Assembly (NCBI GenBank): GCA_002919235.1
Contig: PKEX01000033.1
Location: forward strand, 1-64,000
Source: Clostridia bacterium
Lineage (GTDB): Bacteria; Bacillota; Limnochordia; DTU080; RSA5
Reading direction: 5' to 3'
Length of the DNA: 64,000 bases
Shown one piece after another: positions 17,055-27,757 of the stretch. Both the position numbers and the translations under genes were made by a program. The notes beneath the pieces are model-generated. The model was not told where the DNA came from and made no database searches. It saw only the letters and a program-made list of their open reading frames with translations. Within the stretch, counting starts at the first letter, position 1, and each line of letters starts with the position of its first letter.

Positions 17055-18746
17055 CTAGTTCTCGTCCACGGTCCCGTAGACCGTCCGCATCACTTCCCGC
17101 ACCGACGTCTCGCCCGCCAGCACCCGCCGGATCCCGCTCTGCCGCAGGCTCACCATGCCGTTGGCCGCCGCGGCCGCGGCGATCTCATCCTCCGGCGCGC
17201 CGCACTGGATCAACCCGCGGATGGTCTTGTCCACGACCAAGACCTCTTCAATCGCCAGCCGGCCGTGGTAACCCGTATTCCGGCAGGCGGGGCAGCCGAC
17301 GGGCTCATACAGGACGGCGTCCTCCGCGGCCGGTCCCAAGAACCGGCGCTCGAGCGGATCCAGTTCGGCCACCGGCCGCCGGCAGCGCACGCACAGCTTG
17401 CGGACGAGCCGCTGGGCGATGATCCCGATCACCGTACCGGCCACCAGGTAGCGCTCGACGCCCATGTCCGTCAAGCGCCCCAGCGTCGCGACGGCGCTGT
17501 TGGTGTGCAGCGTGCTCAAGACCAGGTGGCCCGTGAGCGCCGCCCGCACCGCGATCTCGGCCGTCTCCTCGTCCCGCATCTCGCCCACCATGATGATGTC
17601 CGGGTCCTGGCGCAGGACTGAGCGGAGCGCGCTGGCAAAGGTGACGCCCGTTCCCCGGGGGCTCACCTCTACCTGGTTGATCCCTTCCATTCGAACCTCG
17701 ACCGGATCTTCGATGGTGATGATGTTCACGTCGGGCGTGTTCAGCGCGCGCAGGAACGCATACAGCGTCGTCGTCTTTCCGCTCCCGGTGGGCCCGGTGA
17801 CGAGGATCATCCCCTGGTGCCGGGCGAGCATCGCCCGGATGGCACTGGCACTCTCCGGCTGGAAGCCCAGAGCCTCGATGTCCATGACTTCGCTCTGGAG
17901 CGGCAGGAGACGGAGGACCACTTTTTCGCCGTATATGGTAGGCAGCGTCGACACCCGCACGTCCACGGGCGTATCGCCAAACGCCACCCGGGTCCGGCCG
18001 TCCTGCGGCGTCCGGCGGTTGGTGATGTCCAGGTTGGCCATCACCTTGATCCGCGAGACGACGCCCCCCGCCAGCCGCTTGGGCAGCTCCATCGCCTGCT
18101 GCAGCGCGCCGTCGACACGAAAGCGAACGATGGTCTCGTCTTGCCGCGGTTCGATGTGCACGTCCGACGCCCGCGCCTCGACGGCCTGCTCCAGGATGAG
18201 GTTCACCATCCGGACGCTGGGCGCGTCGCCGATCTCGTCCTCCGGCGCTTGAACCTCCTGGCGCTCCTCGTCCTCGCCGTACTGCTCGATGATGTCGCGC
18301 GCCCGGCCCGGCACGCCCATGAGGCGCTGGTACGCCCGGCGGATCTCGCCCGGAGTCGCCACCAGGGGGCGGATCTCAAGACCGGTCAAGGCCCGGACGT
18401 CGTCCAGCGCGTGGATGTTGTATGGATCCGCCATGGCGAGGTACAAGGCCCCGTCTGCCAGCTTGACGGGAAACACGAAGTGGCGCCGGATCACTTCGGG
18501 CGGGACCAGGGAGAGCAGCTGGCCTGAGTGGTCGACCTCTTCCAACCGGAGTCGGGGCAGTCCGGTCTCCTCAGCCAAAGCCGCGGCCACTTCATCTTCG
18601 GTCACGTAGCCGAGATCCACCAGGATCTCGCCGATCCGCTCATTCCTGCTCTTTTGGAGCCGGAGAGCCTCCTCCACCTGGTCGCGGCTGACCAGCCCGG
18701 CTTCGACCAAGAGGTCTCCCAGGCGCTTGCGCGCCCTTGCGGCCAT
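17055..18746 (-). CDS. pilB: Pilus extension ATPase PilB
   Basis: PilB (563 aa) has an N-terminal MshEN-type domain (RLGDLLVEAGLVSRDQVEEAL), which in relatives can bind c-di-GMP. The ATPase core has ASDVHIEP, Walker A GPTGSGKTT at about 318-326, the Asp box RQDPDIIMVGEMRD and the His box HLVLSTLHTNSA. Two Cys pairs (CVRCRRP and CPACRNTGY) form the zinc motif. ATG 18746 was chosen because GGGGAG lies just upstream. Confidence 0.95.
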   Translation of the reverse strand: MAARARKRLGDLLVEAGLVSRDQVEEALRLQKSRNERIGEILVDLGYVTEDEVAAALAEETGLPRLRLEEVDHSGQLLSLVPPEVIRRHFVFPVKLADGALYLAMADPYNIHALDDVRALTGLEIRPLVATPGEIRRAYQRLMGVPGRARDIIEQYGEDEERQEVQAPEDEIGDAPSVRMVNLILEQAVEARASDVHIEPRQDETIVRFRVDGALQQAMELPKRLAGGVVSRIKVMANLDITNRRTPQDGRTRVAFGDTPVDVRVSTLPTIYGEKVVLRLLPLQSEVMDIEALGFQPESASAIRAMLARHQGMILVTGPTGSGKTTTLYAFLRALNTPDVNIITIEDPVEVRMEGINQVEVSPRGTGVTFASALRSVLRQDPDIIMVGEMRDEETAEIAVRAALTGHLVLSTLHTNSAVATLGRLTDMGVERYLVAGTVIGIIAQRLVRKLCVRCRRPVAELDPLERRFLGPAAEDAVLYEPVGCPACRNTGYHGRLAIEEVLVVDKTIRGLIQCGAPEDEIAAAAAANGMVSLRQSGIRRVLAGETSVREVMRTVYGTVDEN

Positions 18747-18806
18747 TCGCTGCTCTCCCCTGTCTTTAGCTAACAACTTCCTCGCTGGGCGTAGCTGCTG
18801 GCCTTA

Positions 18807-19223
18807 TCACGGCGTTTCGGGGCAACCTTGGTCCTTGTTCTGACCGGAAGGTACCAGTTCATTTCCGAACGGTACCCAGACGCAGGCCATCGGGGCATTG
18901 TTTTGAGGATCAACGGTCAATGCTCTGACCTTCGCACCGTCGCTCCACGGATCATTATCGAGATACTGGTCATTCATCAACGTCTCGATGTCTTTTGGCC
19001 ATTCATGATTTTCCAGCTGGTATAGTTGTGCTGCCGTGTTCAGATCGCGCCAGTAGACGTCCGCCTGAGCCCTGGCTGCCCGCCGCTGGACCGCGTTATA
19101 CCCGGTGAATCCAATGGCCGCGAGCACGCCGATAATGGCCATGACCAGCATCAGCTCGACTAGCGTGAACCCCCGGTCATCCCGACGAGTTACGCGGATC
19201 AGCTGGTTCAGCTGACGCAGCAT
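18807..19223 (-). CDS. pilA: Major type IV pilin
   Basis: Prepilin of 138 aa: an 18-residue leader ending at GFTLVELMLVMAIIGVLAAIGF, with Glu at mature position 5 and a hydrophobic polymerisation helix. A short globular head carries Cys residues in the last 30 positions (ACVW and GCPETP) that could form a terminal disulfide. It is first in the pilus operon, with its own promoter and a GGAGGAG ribosome site 8 nt upstream. Its short head resembles GspG/PilE-like major subunits. Confidence 0.92.
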   Translation of the reverse strand: MLRQLNQLIRVTRRDDRGFTLVELMLVMAIIGVLAAIGFTGYNAVQRRAARAQADVYWRDLNTAAQLYQLENHEWPKDIETLMNDQYLDNDPWSDGAKVRALTVDPQNNAPMACVWVPFGNELVPSGQNKDQGCPETP

Positions 19224-19502
19224 CGTCGATACTCCTCCTCACGCGTTTTTGCAATGTGTCGTATCGCCTTCTCCCTGTGTCACGGCAAGCCCCGACCCTG
19301 CCGCGGCATTTCCCCGTGAATTTTGATAACCGCATGTTTTGGCACTTTTCAAGGGACAGAGAGGCGACACTTTACTTTTAATTGGACGGAAGCCAGCAGA
19401 TTCCTTCTCATAATTTTCCAGGCGGCAGACGCAGGCCGGAAGGGCGTAAGACGGGAGTGGTGGTTCTATGGTGGTTCCCACCTGGGCGTGACGTCAAGTG
19501 GG
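19224..19502 (-). promoter_or_regulatory. pilA promoter and leader
   Basis: On the minus strand TTGAAA (19347-19352) and TATCAA (19323-19328), 18 nt apart, form a plausible SigA promoter. They leave a leader of about 90 nt before pilA. The leader contains CACGG/CCGTG arms that could fold. I compared it with the c-di-GMP riboswitch core and found no match. No convincing gene was seen between pilD and pilA. Confidence 0.5.
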
Positions 19503-20264
19503 TCACGAAAACGGGAAGGCATCCAGCAGAGCGCTGCGCCTTACAACCCAGACGACCAGCGCTCCCGCGGCCAGAAAGGGACCGAACGGAAGACGCGAAC
19601 GCCGCGAGACTTTCCCTGCGGCCATCAACGCAAGGCCGATCGCCGCACCGATGACACTTCCTGTCAGCAGCGCAGCGACCGCCCCTCCCGGCCCGAGATA
19701 CACCCCGATGGCGGCCAGGAACTTCGCGTCGCCCAGGCCCATGCCTCCTTTGGAAAGCCAGCGAATGAGCGCGATGACCCCGAAACCGCCGGCGGCCCCG
19801 GCAACGGCGCTGGCCGGAGCCGTCCCGGTGACTCCCAAGAAGGCGAAGACGAATCCGAGGGCCCCGGCCGCCAAGTTGAGACGGTCCGGAAGGAGCATGT
19901 GTTCCAAGTCGATGACGCTCATCAAAACGAGGAAGCAGAAAAAGACAGCCGAAGCGACAAACTCGCCCACGCTCGCGCTGGCGAAATACATCGCCGTGAT
20001 CCCGGCCGCCGTCACCAGCTCGATCAGCGGGTACCGGAGCGAGATCCGGCCGCCGCAGTGGCGGCACCTGCCGCGGCTCAGCACGTAACTCACCACCGGG
20101 ATCAAGTCGCGCGCTTCCAGCGGGAAGCGGCAACTCGGGCATGCCGAACCTGGCATCACGAGGGAAAGGCCCCGGGGAATTCGCCACGAAGCCGCGCCGA
20201 TGAAGCTCCCCACCGCCAGGCCGGTTGCGAAAAGCAAGAAAAGGATCCACCCATTGGCCGCCAC
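19503..20264 (-). CDS. pilD: Prepilin peptidase/N-methyltransferase PilD
   Basis: An integral-membrane aspartyl protease (about 253 aa) that cleaves the Gly-Phe bond of prepilins and N-methylates the new end. Two cysteine pairs (CPSC, CRHC) form the zinc-binding methylase-associated loop. The catalytic Asp residues are in VIDLEHMLLPD and GMGLGDAKF. About seven hydrophobic segments follow. GTG 20264, with AAGGA just upstream, was preferred to an ATG at 20309 that would overlap the end of fabH. Confidence 0.93.
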   Translation of the reverse strand: MAANGWILFLLFATGLAVGSFIGAASWRIPRGLSLVMPGSACPSCRFPLEARDLIPVVSYVLSRGRCRHCGGRISLRYPLIELVTAAGITAMYFASASVGEFVASAVFFCFLVLMSVIDLEHMLLPDRLNLAAGALGFVFAFLGVTGTAPASAVAGAAGGFGVIALIRWLSKGGMGLGDAKFLAAIGVYLGPGGAVAALLTGSVIGAAIGLALMAAGKVSRRSRLPFGPFLAAGALVVWVVRRSALLDAFPFS

Positions 20265-20283
20265 GCCGTCCTTGCCGCTCCCC

Positions 20284-21273
20284 TCATCCCCAGCGCCAGA
20301 GGGCCGCACCCCACAAGAGCCCCCCGGCGAAGGCCGTGAACATCACGTAGTCGCCCTTCTCCAGCCCTTCCTGGTGGTACCACTTGTGCAGCGCCAGCGG
20401 GATGGTCGCCGCGGACGTGTTCCCGTACTCGGCGATGCAGTTGGCCACCCGGCCGGACGGGATGCCCAGCCGCTCCGCAAGCGCGTCCATGATGCGGAGA
20501 TTCGCCTGGTGCGGCACGATCACCCGCAGGTCGCCCGCGGACAGGCCTTGGCGGTCGAGCAGGGTGTTGACGGCGTCGGCCATCCCCTGCACCGCCACCT
20601 TAAACACCGCCCTTCCGTCCTGGTGGATGTACGGCTTGGGATCGGCGCCCAGCTGTTCCAAAACCTTGGCAGGGCTCGACCGGTGCGGGCAGTAGACAAG
20701 GCCCGCCTTTTCGCCGTCGGCTGCGAGGGTGAAGTCGACCAGTCCCACGCTCTCGTCCTCCACCCGGGAAAGCACTGCTGCCCCGGCGCCGTCGCCGAAG
20801 AGAATGCAGGTGGCGCGGTCCGTGTAGTCGACGATGCGGGTCAGGGTGTCGGCGCCGATCACCAGGACATGCCGGTACGCGCCGCTTTGGACGAACTGGG
20901 CGCCGAGGACCAGGGCGTTCAAGAATCCCGAACACACCGCATTAATGTCCAAAGTCGCGGCCCGCTTCGCTCCGAGATTCGCCTGCACGAGACATGCGGT
21001 GGGCGGAAAGGTGAGGTCGGGCGTGGTGGTGGCCAGGATGATAAAGCCAATCTCCTCCGGAGAAAGGCCCGCGTGCTGCAGCGCCTCCCGGGCGGCCCGG
21101 GTGGCCAGATGGCTTGTCCCTTCCCCGGGAGCGGCGACCCGCCGCTCCCGAATGCCGGTGCGGGTGACGATCCACTCGTCGCTGGTCTCCACCATCTGGG
21201 ACAGGTCGTGGTTGGTGAGCCGGCGCTCGGGCACATAAGCCCCCAGGCCGGTGACGGCGACGCCGTAAGGCAT
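20284..21273 (-). CDS. fabH: 3-oxoacyl-ACP synthase III
   Basis: FabH condenses acetyl-CoA or branched acyl-CoA with malonyl-ACP to start fatty-acid synthesis. The catalytic triad is visible: Cys in DINAVCSGFLNA, His in PHQANLRIMD and Asn in EYGNTSAATIP. Other family segments are TSDEWIVTRTGI and FGDGAGAAVL. ATG 21273 has GAGGAGGAG 6 nt upstream. A FapR-type operator lies immediately upstream. No other fab gene follows; pilD is next, 20 nt after the stop, and probably shares the transcript. Confidence 0.95.
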   Translation of the reverse strand: MPYGVAVTGLGAYVPERRLTNHDLSQMVETSDEWIVTRTGIRERRVAAPGEGTSHLATRAAREALQHAGLSPEEIGFIILATTTPDLTFPPTACLVQANLGAKRAATLDINAVCSGFLNALVLGAQFVQSGAYRHVLVIGADTLTRIVDYTDRATCILFGDGAGAAVLSRVEDESVGLVDFTLAADGEKAGLVYCPHRSSPAKVLEQLGADPKPYIHQDGRAVFKVAVQGMADAVNTLLDRQGLSAGDLRVIVPHQANLRIMDALAERLGIPSGRVANCIAEYGNTSAATIPLALHKWYHQEGLEKGDYVMFTAFAGGLLWGAALWRWG

Positions 21274-21300
21274 GCGGGCTCCTCCTCGATCCAAGGGAAA

Positions 21301-21317
21301 TTAGTATCTGGTACTAA
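21301..21317. promoter_or_regulatory. FapR-type operator upstream of fabH
   Basis: TTAGTATCTGGTACTAA is a near-perfect 17-bp palindrome (TTAGTA/TACTAA arms). It matches the Bacillus FapR operator, the malonyl-CoA-released repressor of fatty-acid genes including fabH. It starts 27 bp before the fabH ATG, inside an A+T-rich patch where the promoter would be expected. Confidence 0.8.
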
Positions 21318-21527
21318 TACTAGATATATGATGCACCAGAAACGACATCCTGTAAACCCTGCCTGAGCGCGGCCCCACTTGCGGGCGTCCCTTCGATAAG
21401 CAGGACTTTTTGCAACAATAGCCAACTTCCGCTCTATACTGCGCGCCAAGTTGGTCGAGGGCGTTCACGGGAGCAAGCGCGTTGGACCGGCGGCGGTCCG
21501 CTCCAACGGCGGGATGGGGGTGACGTG

Positions 21528-22304
21528 ATGGACGCCCGGATGATGATCTGCCCTACGTGCGGTGCCCGGTTTGAGGCCGGTACCTCCTACTGTCCCCACG
21601 ACGGGACCAAGCTCGAGCCCCTTCCCCAGCCGGCTCATCCGGATGAGGGCCAGGCCGAGTGGCGAGTCCAGCCCCGGGTCGGAGAGCTCCTGTCGAGAGG
21701 CTGGGAACTGCTGAAGGCGGATGCCGGCAAATACTTCCTCATCTACCTTGCGCTCGGCATTCCCACGATCATTCCCGGCATCGATTCGCTGTGGACAGTC
21801 GTATCCTTGATCTTCCCCTTCTACGCCGGAGGGTACGTGATCATGCTGCGGAGGGCCCGCGGCCTAGAGCCGCGGCTTGAGGATTACGGCCGCATCTTCT
21901 CGCTGGCCGGCACGCTGGTGCTGGTGCACTGCGTGAGCCTCGCGCTCTCCACGGTCGGCCTCATCCTGCTGGTCGTCCCGGGAATTTACCTGCTGGTGTC
22001 ATACAGCATCGCGATCCCCCTCGCGCTGGACAGGGGAATCGGGTTTTGGCAGGCCCTCGAGACGAGCCGCCGGGTGATCACGCGCCGGTGGTTCACCGTT
22101 TTCGGTGCCATACTGGCGACGGCGCTGCTCGCGGGCGTGGGCGCCTACGCCGCCGGGTCCGTCCTCGGCCTCATCGCCGGGAGAGGCGCGGCAGCCTTGG
22201 GCGGCCTCATCGATGCCCTGTTCATTGGACCGGCCAGCGCCGCGGTGGTCGTCTCGATCTACGAGGCGGCGCTGGGAGTCAAAGGCGAGGGCGTGGCCCG
22301 CTAG
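21528..22304 (+). CDS. Zinc-ribbon integral membrane protein
   Basis: A 258-aa protein. It opens with a zinc ribbon (ICPTCG, then YCPHDGTKL), has a soluble linker, and then about five to six hydrophobic segments resembling DUF975/glycerophosphodiesterase-type membrane domains. Typical of that group are VGELLSRGWELLKA and a GVGLIL-like turn in LSTVGLILLVVPGIYLLV. Function is unknown. ATG 21528 or the GTG just before it (21525) are both possible. Confidence 0.7.
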   Translation: MDARMMICPTCGARFEAGTSYCPHDGTKLEPLPQPAHPDEGQAEWRVQPRVGELLSRGWELLKADAGKYFLIYLALGIPTIIPGIDSLWTVVSLIFPFYAGGYVIMLRRARGLEPRLEDYGRIFSLAGTLVLVHCVSLALSTVGLILLVVPGIYLLVSYSIAIPLALDRGIGFWQALETSRRVITRRWFTVFGAILATALLAGVGAYAAGSVLGLIAGRGAAALGGLIDALFIGPASAAVVVSIYEAALGVKGEGVAR

Positions 22305-22384
22305 GAGCCGGAGCTCAAGGGCACACTGCAGCGGGCGCGTCCCCTTCACCATTTTCGGAGTGACGGCCGCCCCGCTCACACCAC

Positions 22385-23008
22385 TCAGTAGATCAAGAGC
22401 GGCGTCTTTCCCAGGAACTCCGGCGACTTGGCCTGCTTGAGGATGAAGTCGGCCACGTCCGCCCGGGAGATCGTGCCGCCCCGCACCCCCTCAAGGTCCA
22501 CCAGCGCCCGGTAGCGGCCGGTGCGCGGCCCATTGGTCAACAGGCCCGGGCGCACGATGATCCACCGCGCCACCCGGCGCCGGATGATCTCCTCCTGGCG
22601 GTCTTTGTCGGCGTAGATCCTCCGCACCACCAGCGGCAGCACCAGGCGGTCGTAAAAGAAGCCGCCGTGCCCCTTGCTGTCCCCGGCGCCGACGCCCGTT
22701 ACGGCGATGAGCAGCTGCTGCGGCTTGAGGGCGCGCGCCAGGTTCTCCGCGGCCCGGGAGAACAGGGTGACCTTCTTGAAGACGTTCTTGGTGCCAAGGC
22801 AGTCGCAGACGACGTCCTGCCCTTCGACGACTCTCGCCACGGCGTCCGGGTCCAGAGCATCGCCGGTTTCGATGCGCAGCCGCTCGTGCCGGACAGCCAG
22901 CCGTCCCGGATTGCGCACCAGGACGGTGACGTGGTGCCCGTCCTCGAGCGCCGCTTTCACCACCTCAAGGCCGATGCCCCGGGTCGCACCGATCACTGCG
23001 ATGTTCAA
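22385..23008 (-). CDS. NAD(P)-binding protein, atypical SDR
   Basis: The protein (207 aa) begins MNIAVIGATRGIGLEVVKAAL, a Rossmann GxTxxIG loop of the atypical SDR5/NmrA-like group, followed by VLVRNP and GDALD. Later segments are VTGVGAGDSKG, RWIIVRPGLLTNG and ISRADVADFIL, as in flavin reductase/biliverdin reductase B-like proteins. The TTG start at 23008 was chosen for AAGGAGG 8 nt upstream. The substrate is unknown. Confidence 0.8.
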   Translation of the reverse strand: MNIAVIGATRGIGLEVVKAALEDGHHVTVLVRNPGRLAVRHERLRIETGDALDPDAVARVVEGQDVVCDCLGTKNVFKKVTLFSRAAENLARALKPQQLLIAVTGVGAGDSKGHGGFFYDRLVLPLVVRRIYADKDRQEEIIRRRVARWIIVRPGLLTNGPRTGRYRALVDLEGVRGGTISRADVADFILKQAKSPEFLGKTPLLIY

Positions 23009-23198
23009 CGAGCTTTCCTCCTTCCGCCTTCGGCGGGAGCCGGGGCTCCTCAAGGCGCATCCCCCCGTCACGCTGGCTTTCGCGACTTCCCGCGCCGTCC
23101 ATCTCTGTTTCGAGCTACGTTCCGAATTGTATGTCCTGCTGCGTTCTGCGTCCCCCGCGACGCTCGCTTCTCGCTTCGCGCTGGCGCCGGGCTCCTCT

Positions 23199-24253
<1,055 letters not shown>

Positions 24254-24257
<4 letters not shown>

Positions 24258-25246
24258 GCGAACTTCACCTCGGCCACTTCGCCGCTCTTGGACACGTAAT
24301 GGCAGGCGACCCGGTGGCCCGGAGCGCCCTTCTCCTCCAGCACGGGCTCTTCCGCCGCGCAGCGGGCGTCGGCCAGCGGGCAGCGGGGGTGGAACCGGCA
24401 CCCGCTGGGCGGCGAAAGCAAGTTAGGCGGCGTCCCGGGAATCGAGACGATCGGCGCCCTCTCCGCCCGGATGTCAGGAAATGCTTGCGTCAGCCCTTGC
24501 GTGTACGGGTGCTTCGGGTTGACCAGCACCTCTTCCACCGGCCCGTACTCTACGATCTTGCCGGCGTACATCACCGCCACGTCGTCGCAGGTCTGCGCCA
24601 CCACCGACAAGTCGTGGCTGACCAGGATCATGGAAAGCCCCAGGCGCTGCCTCAGGTCCGAGATGGCCTTCAGCACCTGCGCCTGCACCATCACGTCCAG
24701 CGCCGTGGTGGGCTCGTCCGCGATGACCACCTCCGGGTTGCACGCCAGAGCCATGGCGATGACCGCCCGTTGCTTCATGCCGCCGCTGAACTCGTGCGGG
24801 TAGTGGCTGTAGCGGGCCGGGTTGATCCCCACCATCTCCAGCAGCTTCTTAGCCCGCTCCACCGCCTCTTCCTTGGTCGCCTTCTCGTGGGCCAGGATCG
24901 CTTCGGCGATCTGGCTGCCCACGGTGAGCACCGGGTTGAGGGCGTTCATGGCCCCTTGAAAGACCATGGCCAGCCGCTTCCAGCGGACGCCCTTGCGAAA
25001 GGCCTCTTCCTCCATGGCCATCAGTTCGTCGCTGCCCAGGCGCACCGAGCCGCCCACCACCCGCCCGTTGGACGGCAAGAGGCGCAGCAGCGTCAGCCCC
25101 AGGCTGGACTTGCCGCAGCCCGACTCGCCTACCACCCCGAGGGCGCGCCCCGCCTCCAGGGTAAAGCTGATATCGTCGACAGCCCGCACCTGACCGTTGC
25201 GGGTGTGGTAGTACATCTTGAGGTTTTCCACAACCAACTGCGCCAC
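24254..25246 (-). CDS. Peptide ABC transporter ATPase (OppD/DppD type)
   Basis: ATPase of 330 aa: Walker A GESGCGKSS, VFQGAMNALNP, signature FSGGMKQR, Walker B VVIADEPTTALD, and the C-terminal GCRFHPRCPLADARC motif. It pairs with the next ATPase as a heterodimer. The GTG start at 25246 gives MAQLVVENLKMYYH, the usual start of the fold. The frame runs further upstream but is not homologous there. Confidence 0.93.
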
Positions 25247-25307
25247 AGCGCCCACCTGCCCCTTTCCCAGCTCGCGCCGCCAGCCGCCCCGCTGGCGCCC
25301 GTGCGGC

Positions 25308-26795
25308 TTACCGCTCTTGGTTTCTGCGGTTGAGGATGTCGTCGAGCGTGTTGCCGATAAACACAAAGGCCATCGCCAGGATGGTCAGGGCGAGGCCGGG
25401 CGGCAGGATCCACCACCACGCCAGCTCGCCGAAGGCGCCAAAGCTCTTGGCGTTCTGCAGCATGCGGCCCCACGTCGGCACCCTCGGGTCGCCGAATCCG
25501 AGGAAGCTCAGGGTCGCTTCGCTGACGATGGCTCCCGGCACCAGCAGCACCAGCGAGGCGAAGACCAGCCCGAGCACGTTCGGGAGGATGTGGGCCCGCA
25601 TGATGTAACCGGGCGTAGCCCCGGCGGCGCGCGCCGCTTCGACGAAGGTCCGCTCCCGCAGGGTGAGCGTCTGCGACCGCACCAAGCGGGCGACGCTCAT
25701 CCACGAGAACAGCGCGATGAGAATGATCAGGTTCCAAAGGCTCTTGCCCAGCACCGCCACGAAGACGATCAAGATGGGCAGGAACGGGATGGAGATCAGC
25801 ACGTCGACGACCCTCATGAGCACCTCGTCGACCCAGCGGCCCAGGTACCCGCTGACGATCCCCACCACCGTCCCCACCACCACGGCGATGACGGCCACCA
25901 CGAAGCCGATCAGCAGCGACGTGCGGGTGCCGTAAAGGAATTGGGCCCACAGGTCCGCTCCCAGGTGATCGGCGCCGAGCACGCCGTGGAGCTTGCCGGG
26001 GATGCGGAAGCGGCTCTCACCCAGCGTAAAGAGAGCCTCTCCTCCCTCGCCGGCGTTCGCCGTCAGCTCCAAGACTACCCGGTACTCGCCCTGCGTGTTG
26101 ATGAGCTCTGCGGCCAGGTTCGCCAGCGGGCGAAAGCCGAGCCGCATCTTGAGCTGCATGTCGCGGGAGTCGACCCGCTGGGTGGTCCACCGCACTTGGT
26201 TGCGCAGGGACCGGGACGTCCACAGATCGTAGGCCCGCCCGTCCGCCGTTTCAAAGCGGATGACGGCCTGTCCGGTGGCGCCGCCCTCGCCGGTGAAGGC
26301 GTACGGCACCTGGAGGATAAAGGTATCCGGCGGATTCGAGCGGTACTCGAACGCGTGCTCCAAGACGAGCCGCGCCGGCCCGGGACCTGTGGTACGCACC
26401 TCCATCACCCGCTGGCCATCCCGCTCGCCCCACTCCACCACCATGTTGTCAGCCGTCCGGATGTCCCATTCTTCCAGGAGGAACCGGTCGACGGTGACGG
26501 GGTCCATGCGGTAAGCCGGAAAGTACGACATCCAGGCCGGCCGGGCCATCCCGTCCGCCAGGAACTGATCCTGCAAGGGATCGTACGGCGTCAGCCAGGG
26601 AGCCGCCAGGCCCAGGAACAAGAACACGAGAAAGATGCCAAGCCCCAACATCCCCCGGGGAGAACGCCGGTACTCCTGCCAGACCTCCCGGAGAGTCCCG
26701 GGGCGGCGGCCGTTGTTCTTGCGAGCGATGGGCGCCGGGCCGGCGGCGGGCGTCTCCCGGGGCGTGGATGAAAGCGAATGGCTCACGGCACTCAC
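25308..26795 (-). CDS. Peptide ABC permease, DppC type, with large external insertion
   Basis: The permease (495 aa) has TM1 at about 48-70 and the DppC core from GVLGADHLGADLWAQFLYG onward, including EAARAAGATPGYIMRAHILPN. About 200 residues lie between TM1 and TM2 (from about 75 to 275), rich in beta-strands, where ordinary DppC (about 300 aa) has a short loop. That part would face outside the inner membrane and may dock the unusual binding protein. It starts with GTG overlapping the permease B stop. Confidence 0.9.
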   Translation of the reverse strand: MSAVSHSLSSTPRETPAAGPAPIARKNNGRRPGTLREVWQEYRRSPRGMLGLGIFLVFLFLGLAAPWLTPYDPLQDQFLADGMARPAWMSYFPAYRMDPVTVDRFLLEEWDIRTADNMVVEWGERDGQRVMEVRTTGPGPARLVLEHAFEYRSNPPDTFILQVPYAFTGEGGATGQAVIRFETADGRAYDLWTSRSLRNQVRWTTQRVDSRDMQLKMRLGFRPLANLAAELINTQGEYRVVLELTANAGEGGEALFTLGESRFRIPGKLHGVLGADHLGADLWAQFLYGTRTSLLIGFVVAVIAVVVGTVVGIVSGYLGRWVDEVLMRVVDVLISIPFLPILIVFVAVLGKSLWNLIILIALFSWMSVARLVRSQTLTLRERTFVEAARAAGATPGYIMRAHILPNVLGLVFASLVLLVPGAIVSEATLSFLGFGDPRVPTWGRMLQNAKSFGAFGELAWWWILPPGLALTILAMAFVFIGNTLDDILNRRNQER

Positions 26796-27757
26796 CTCAG
26801 TCGGATGCGCGGGTCGACCAGGCCGTACACCAGGTCGGCCAGGAGATTACAAATAAGCACGGCCAAGGCAATGACAAAGAAGGACGCTTGAACCACCGGA
26901 TAATCCTGCTGCAGGGTAGCGTCGATCAGGTACCGCCCGATTCCGTACAGCGAAAAGATGGACTCGGTGATCACTGCGCCCGTAATCAGGCCCGGAAGCG
27001 AGAGGAAGATCAACGTCACGATGGGCGGGAGCACGCTCCGGAAAGCGTGGCGGTAGAGCACTTCCCGCTTCGTCAGCCCTTTTGCCCGGGCGGTGAGCAC
27101 GTAGTCCTGCCCCAGGGCGCCCACCACGTTGTTGCGGGTGTACAGGTACCAGGACCCGTACCCGCTCAGGCTGACGGCGGTCACCGGCAGCACCAGGTGG
27201 TAGATCCGGTCGATCACCGTCGGCCAAAACCCTGTCGGAGGGGGAACGCTCATCGTCCCGCGGATCGGAAAGATCGGCCAGAAGTACCCAAAGGTGAGCA
27301 GAAGCAAGAGGCCGATGAAGAAGCTGGGCATCGCATTCAGGAAGAGGGAGACGCCGGTGACGCCCGTCTCAAGGCGGCTGCCCTGGCGCGTGGCCATGGC
27401 GATCCCCAGCACCACCCCGACCACCACGTTGATCACGAACGAGGTGCCGAGCAGCATGAGCGTATTGGGCAGCCTGGCCAAGAGCTCTCCCAGCACCGGC
27501 TGGCGTGTGGTAAAGGACCGGCCGAAGTCGAAGGTGATCATGCTTTTCAAGTAGAGGAGATACTGCGTCCAAAGAGGCTTGTCCAGGCCGTACCTCTCGC
27601 GCAGGAGCTGCCGCACTTCCGGCGTGAAGTCCGGGCTCAGAATGAGTGAGACCGGATCCCCGGGCATGACCCGGAAGATGACGAAATTCAACGTCATGAT
27701 GACGAACAGTGTGAGCAGCGCATAGCCCACCCGGCGCCAAAAGTACGCGCCCGTCAT
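26792..27757 (-). CDS. Peptide ABC permease, DppB type
   Basis: A six-helix permease of 321 aa with the usual start YFWRRVGYALLTLFVIMTLNF, the PGDP motif, and the EAA-like loop YVLTARAKGLTKREVLYRHAF. Length is normal. It lies downstream of the binding-protein gene after a 295-bp gap holding several hairpins, which would allow lower expression of the membrane components than of the binding protein. Confidence 0.94.
   Translation of the reverse strand: MTGAYFWRRVGYALLTLFVIMTLNFVIFRVMPGDPVSLILSPDFTPEVRQLLRERYGLDKPLWTQYLLYLKSMITFDFGRSFTTRQPVLGELLARLPNTLMLLGTSFVINVVVGVVLGIAMATRQGSRLETGVTGVSLFLNAMPSFFIGLLLLLTFGYFWPIFPIRGTMSVPPPTGFWPTVIDRIYHLVLPVTAVSLSGYGSWYLYTRNNVVGALGQDYVLTARAKGLTKREVLYRHAFRSVLPPIVTLIFLSLPGLITGAVITESIFSLYGIGRYLIDATLQQDYPVVQASFFVIALAVLICNLLADLVYGLVDPRIRLR

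Noticed and set aside
19239..19330. c-di-GMP riboswitch in the pilA leader
   Set aside because: A stem exists, but the conserved GEMM core (GGCAAACC and GCAAAGCC segments) is absent.
19239..19481. 80-codon frame upstream of pilA
   Set aside because: No ribosome site or domain, and it covers the pilA promoter and leader.
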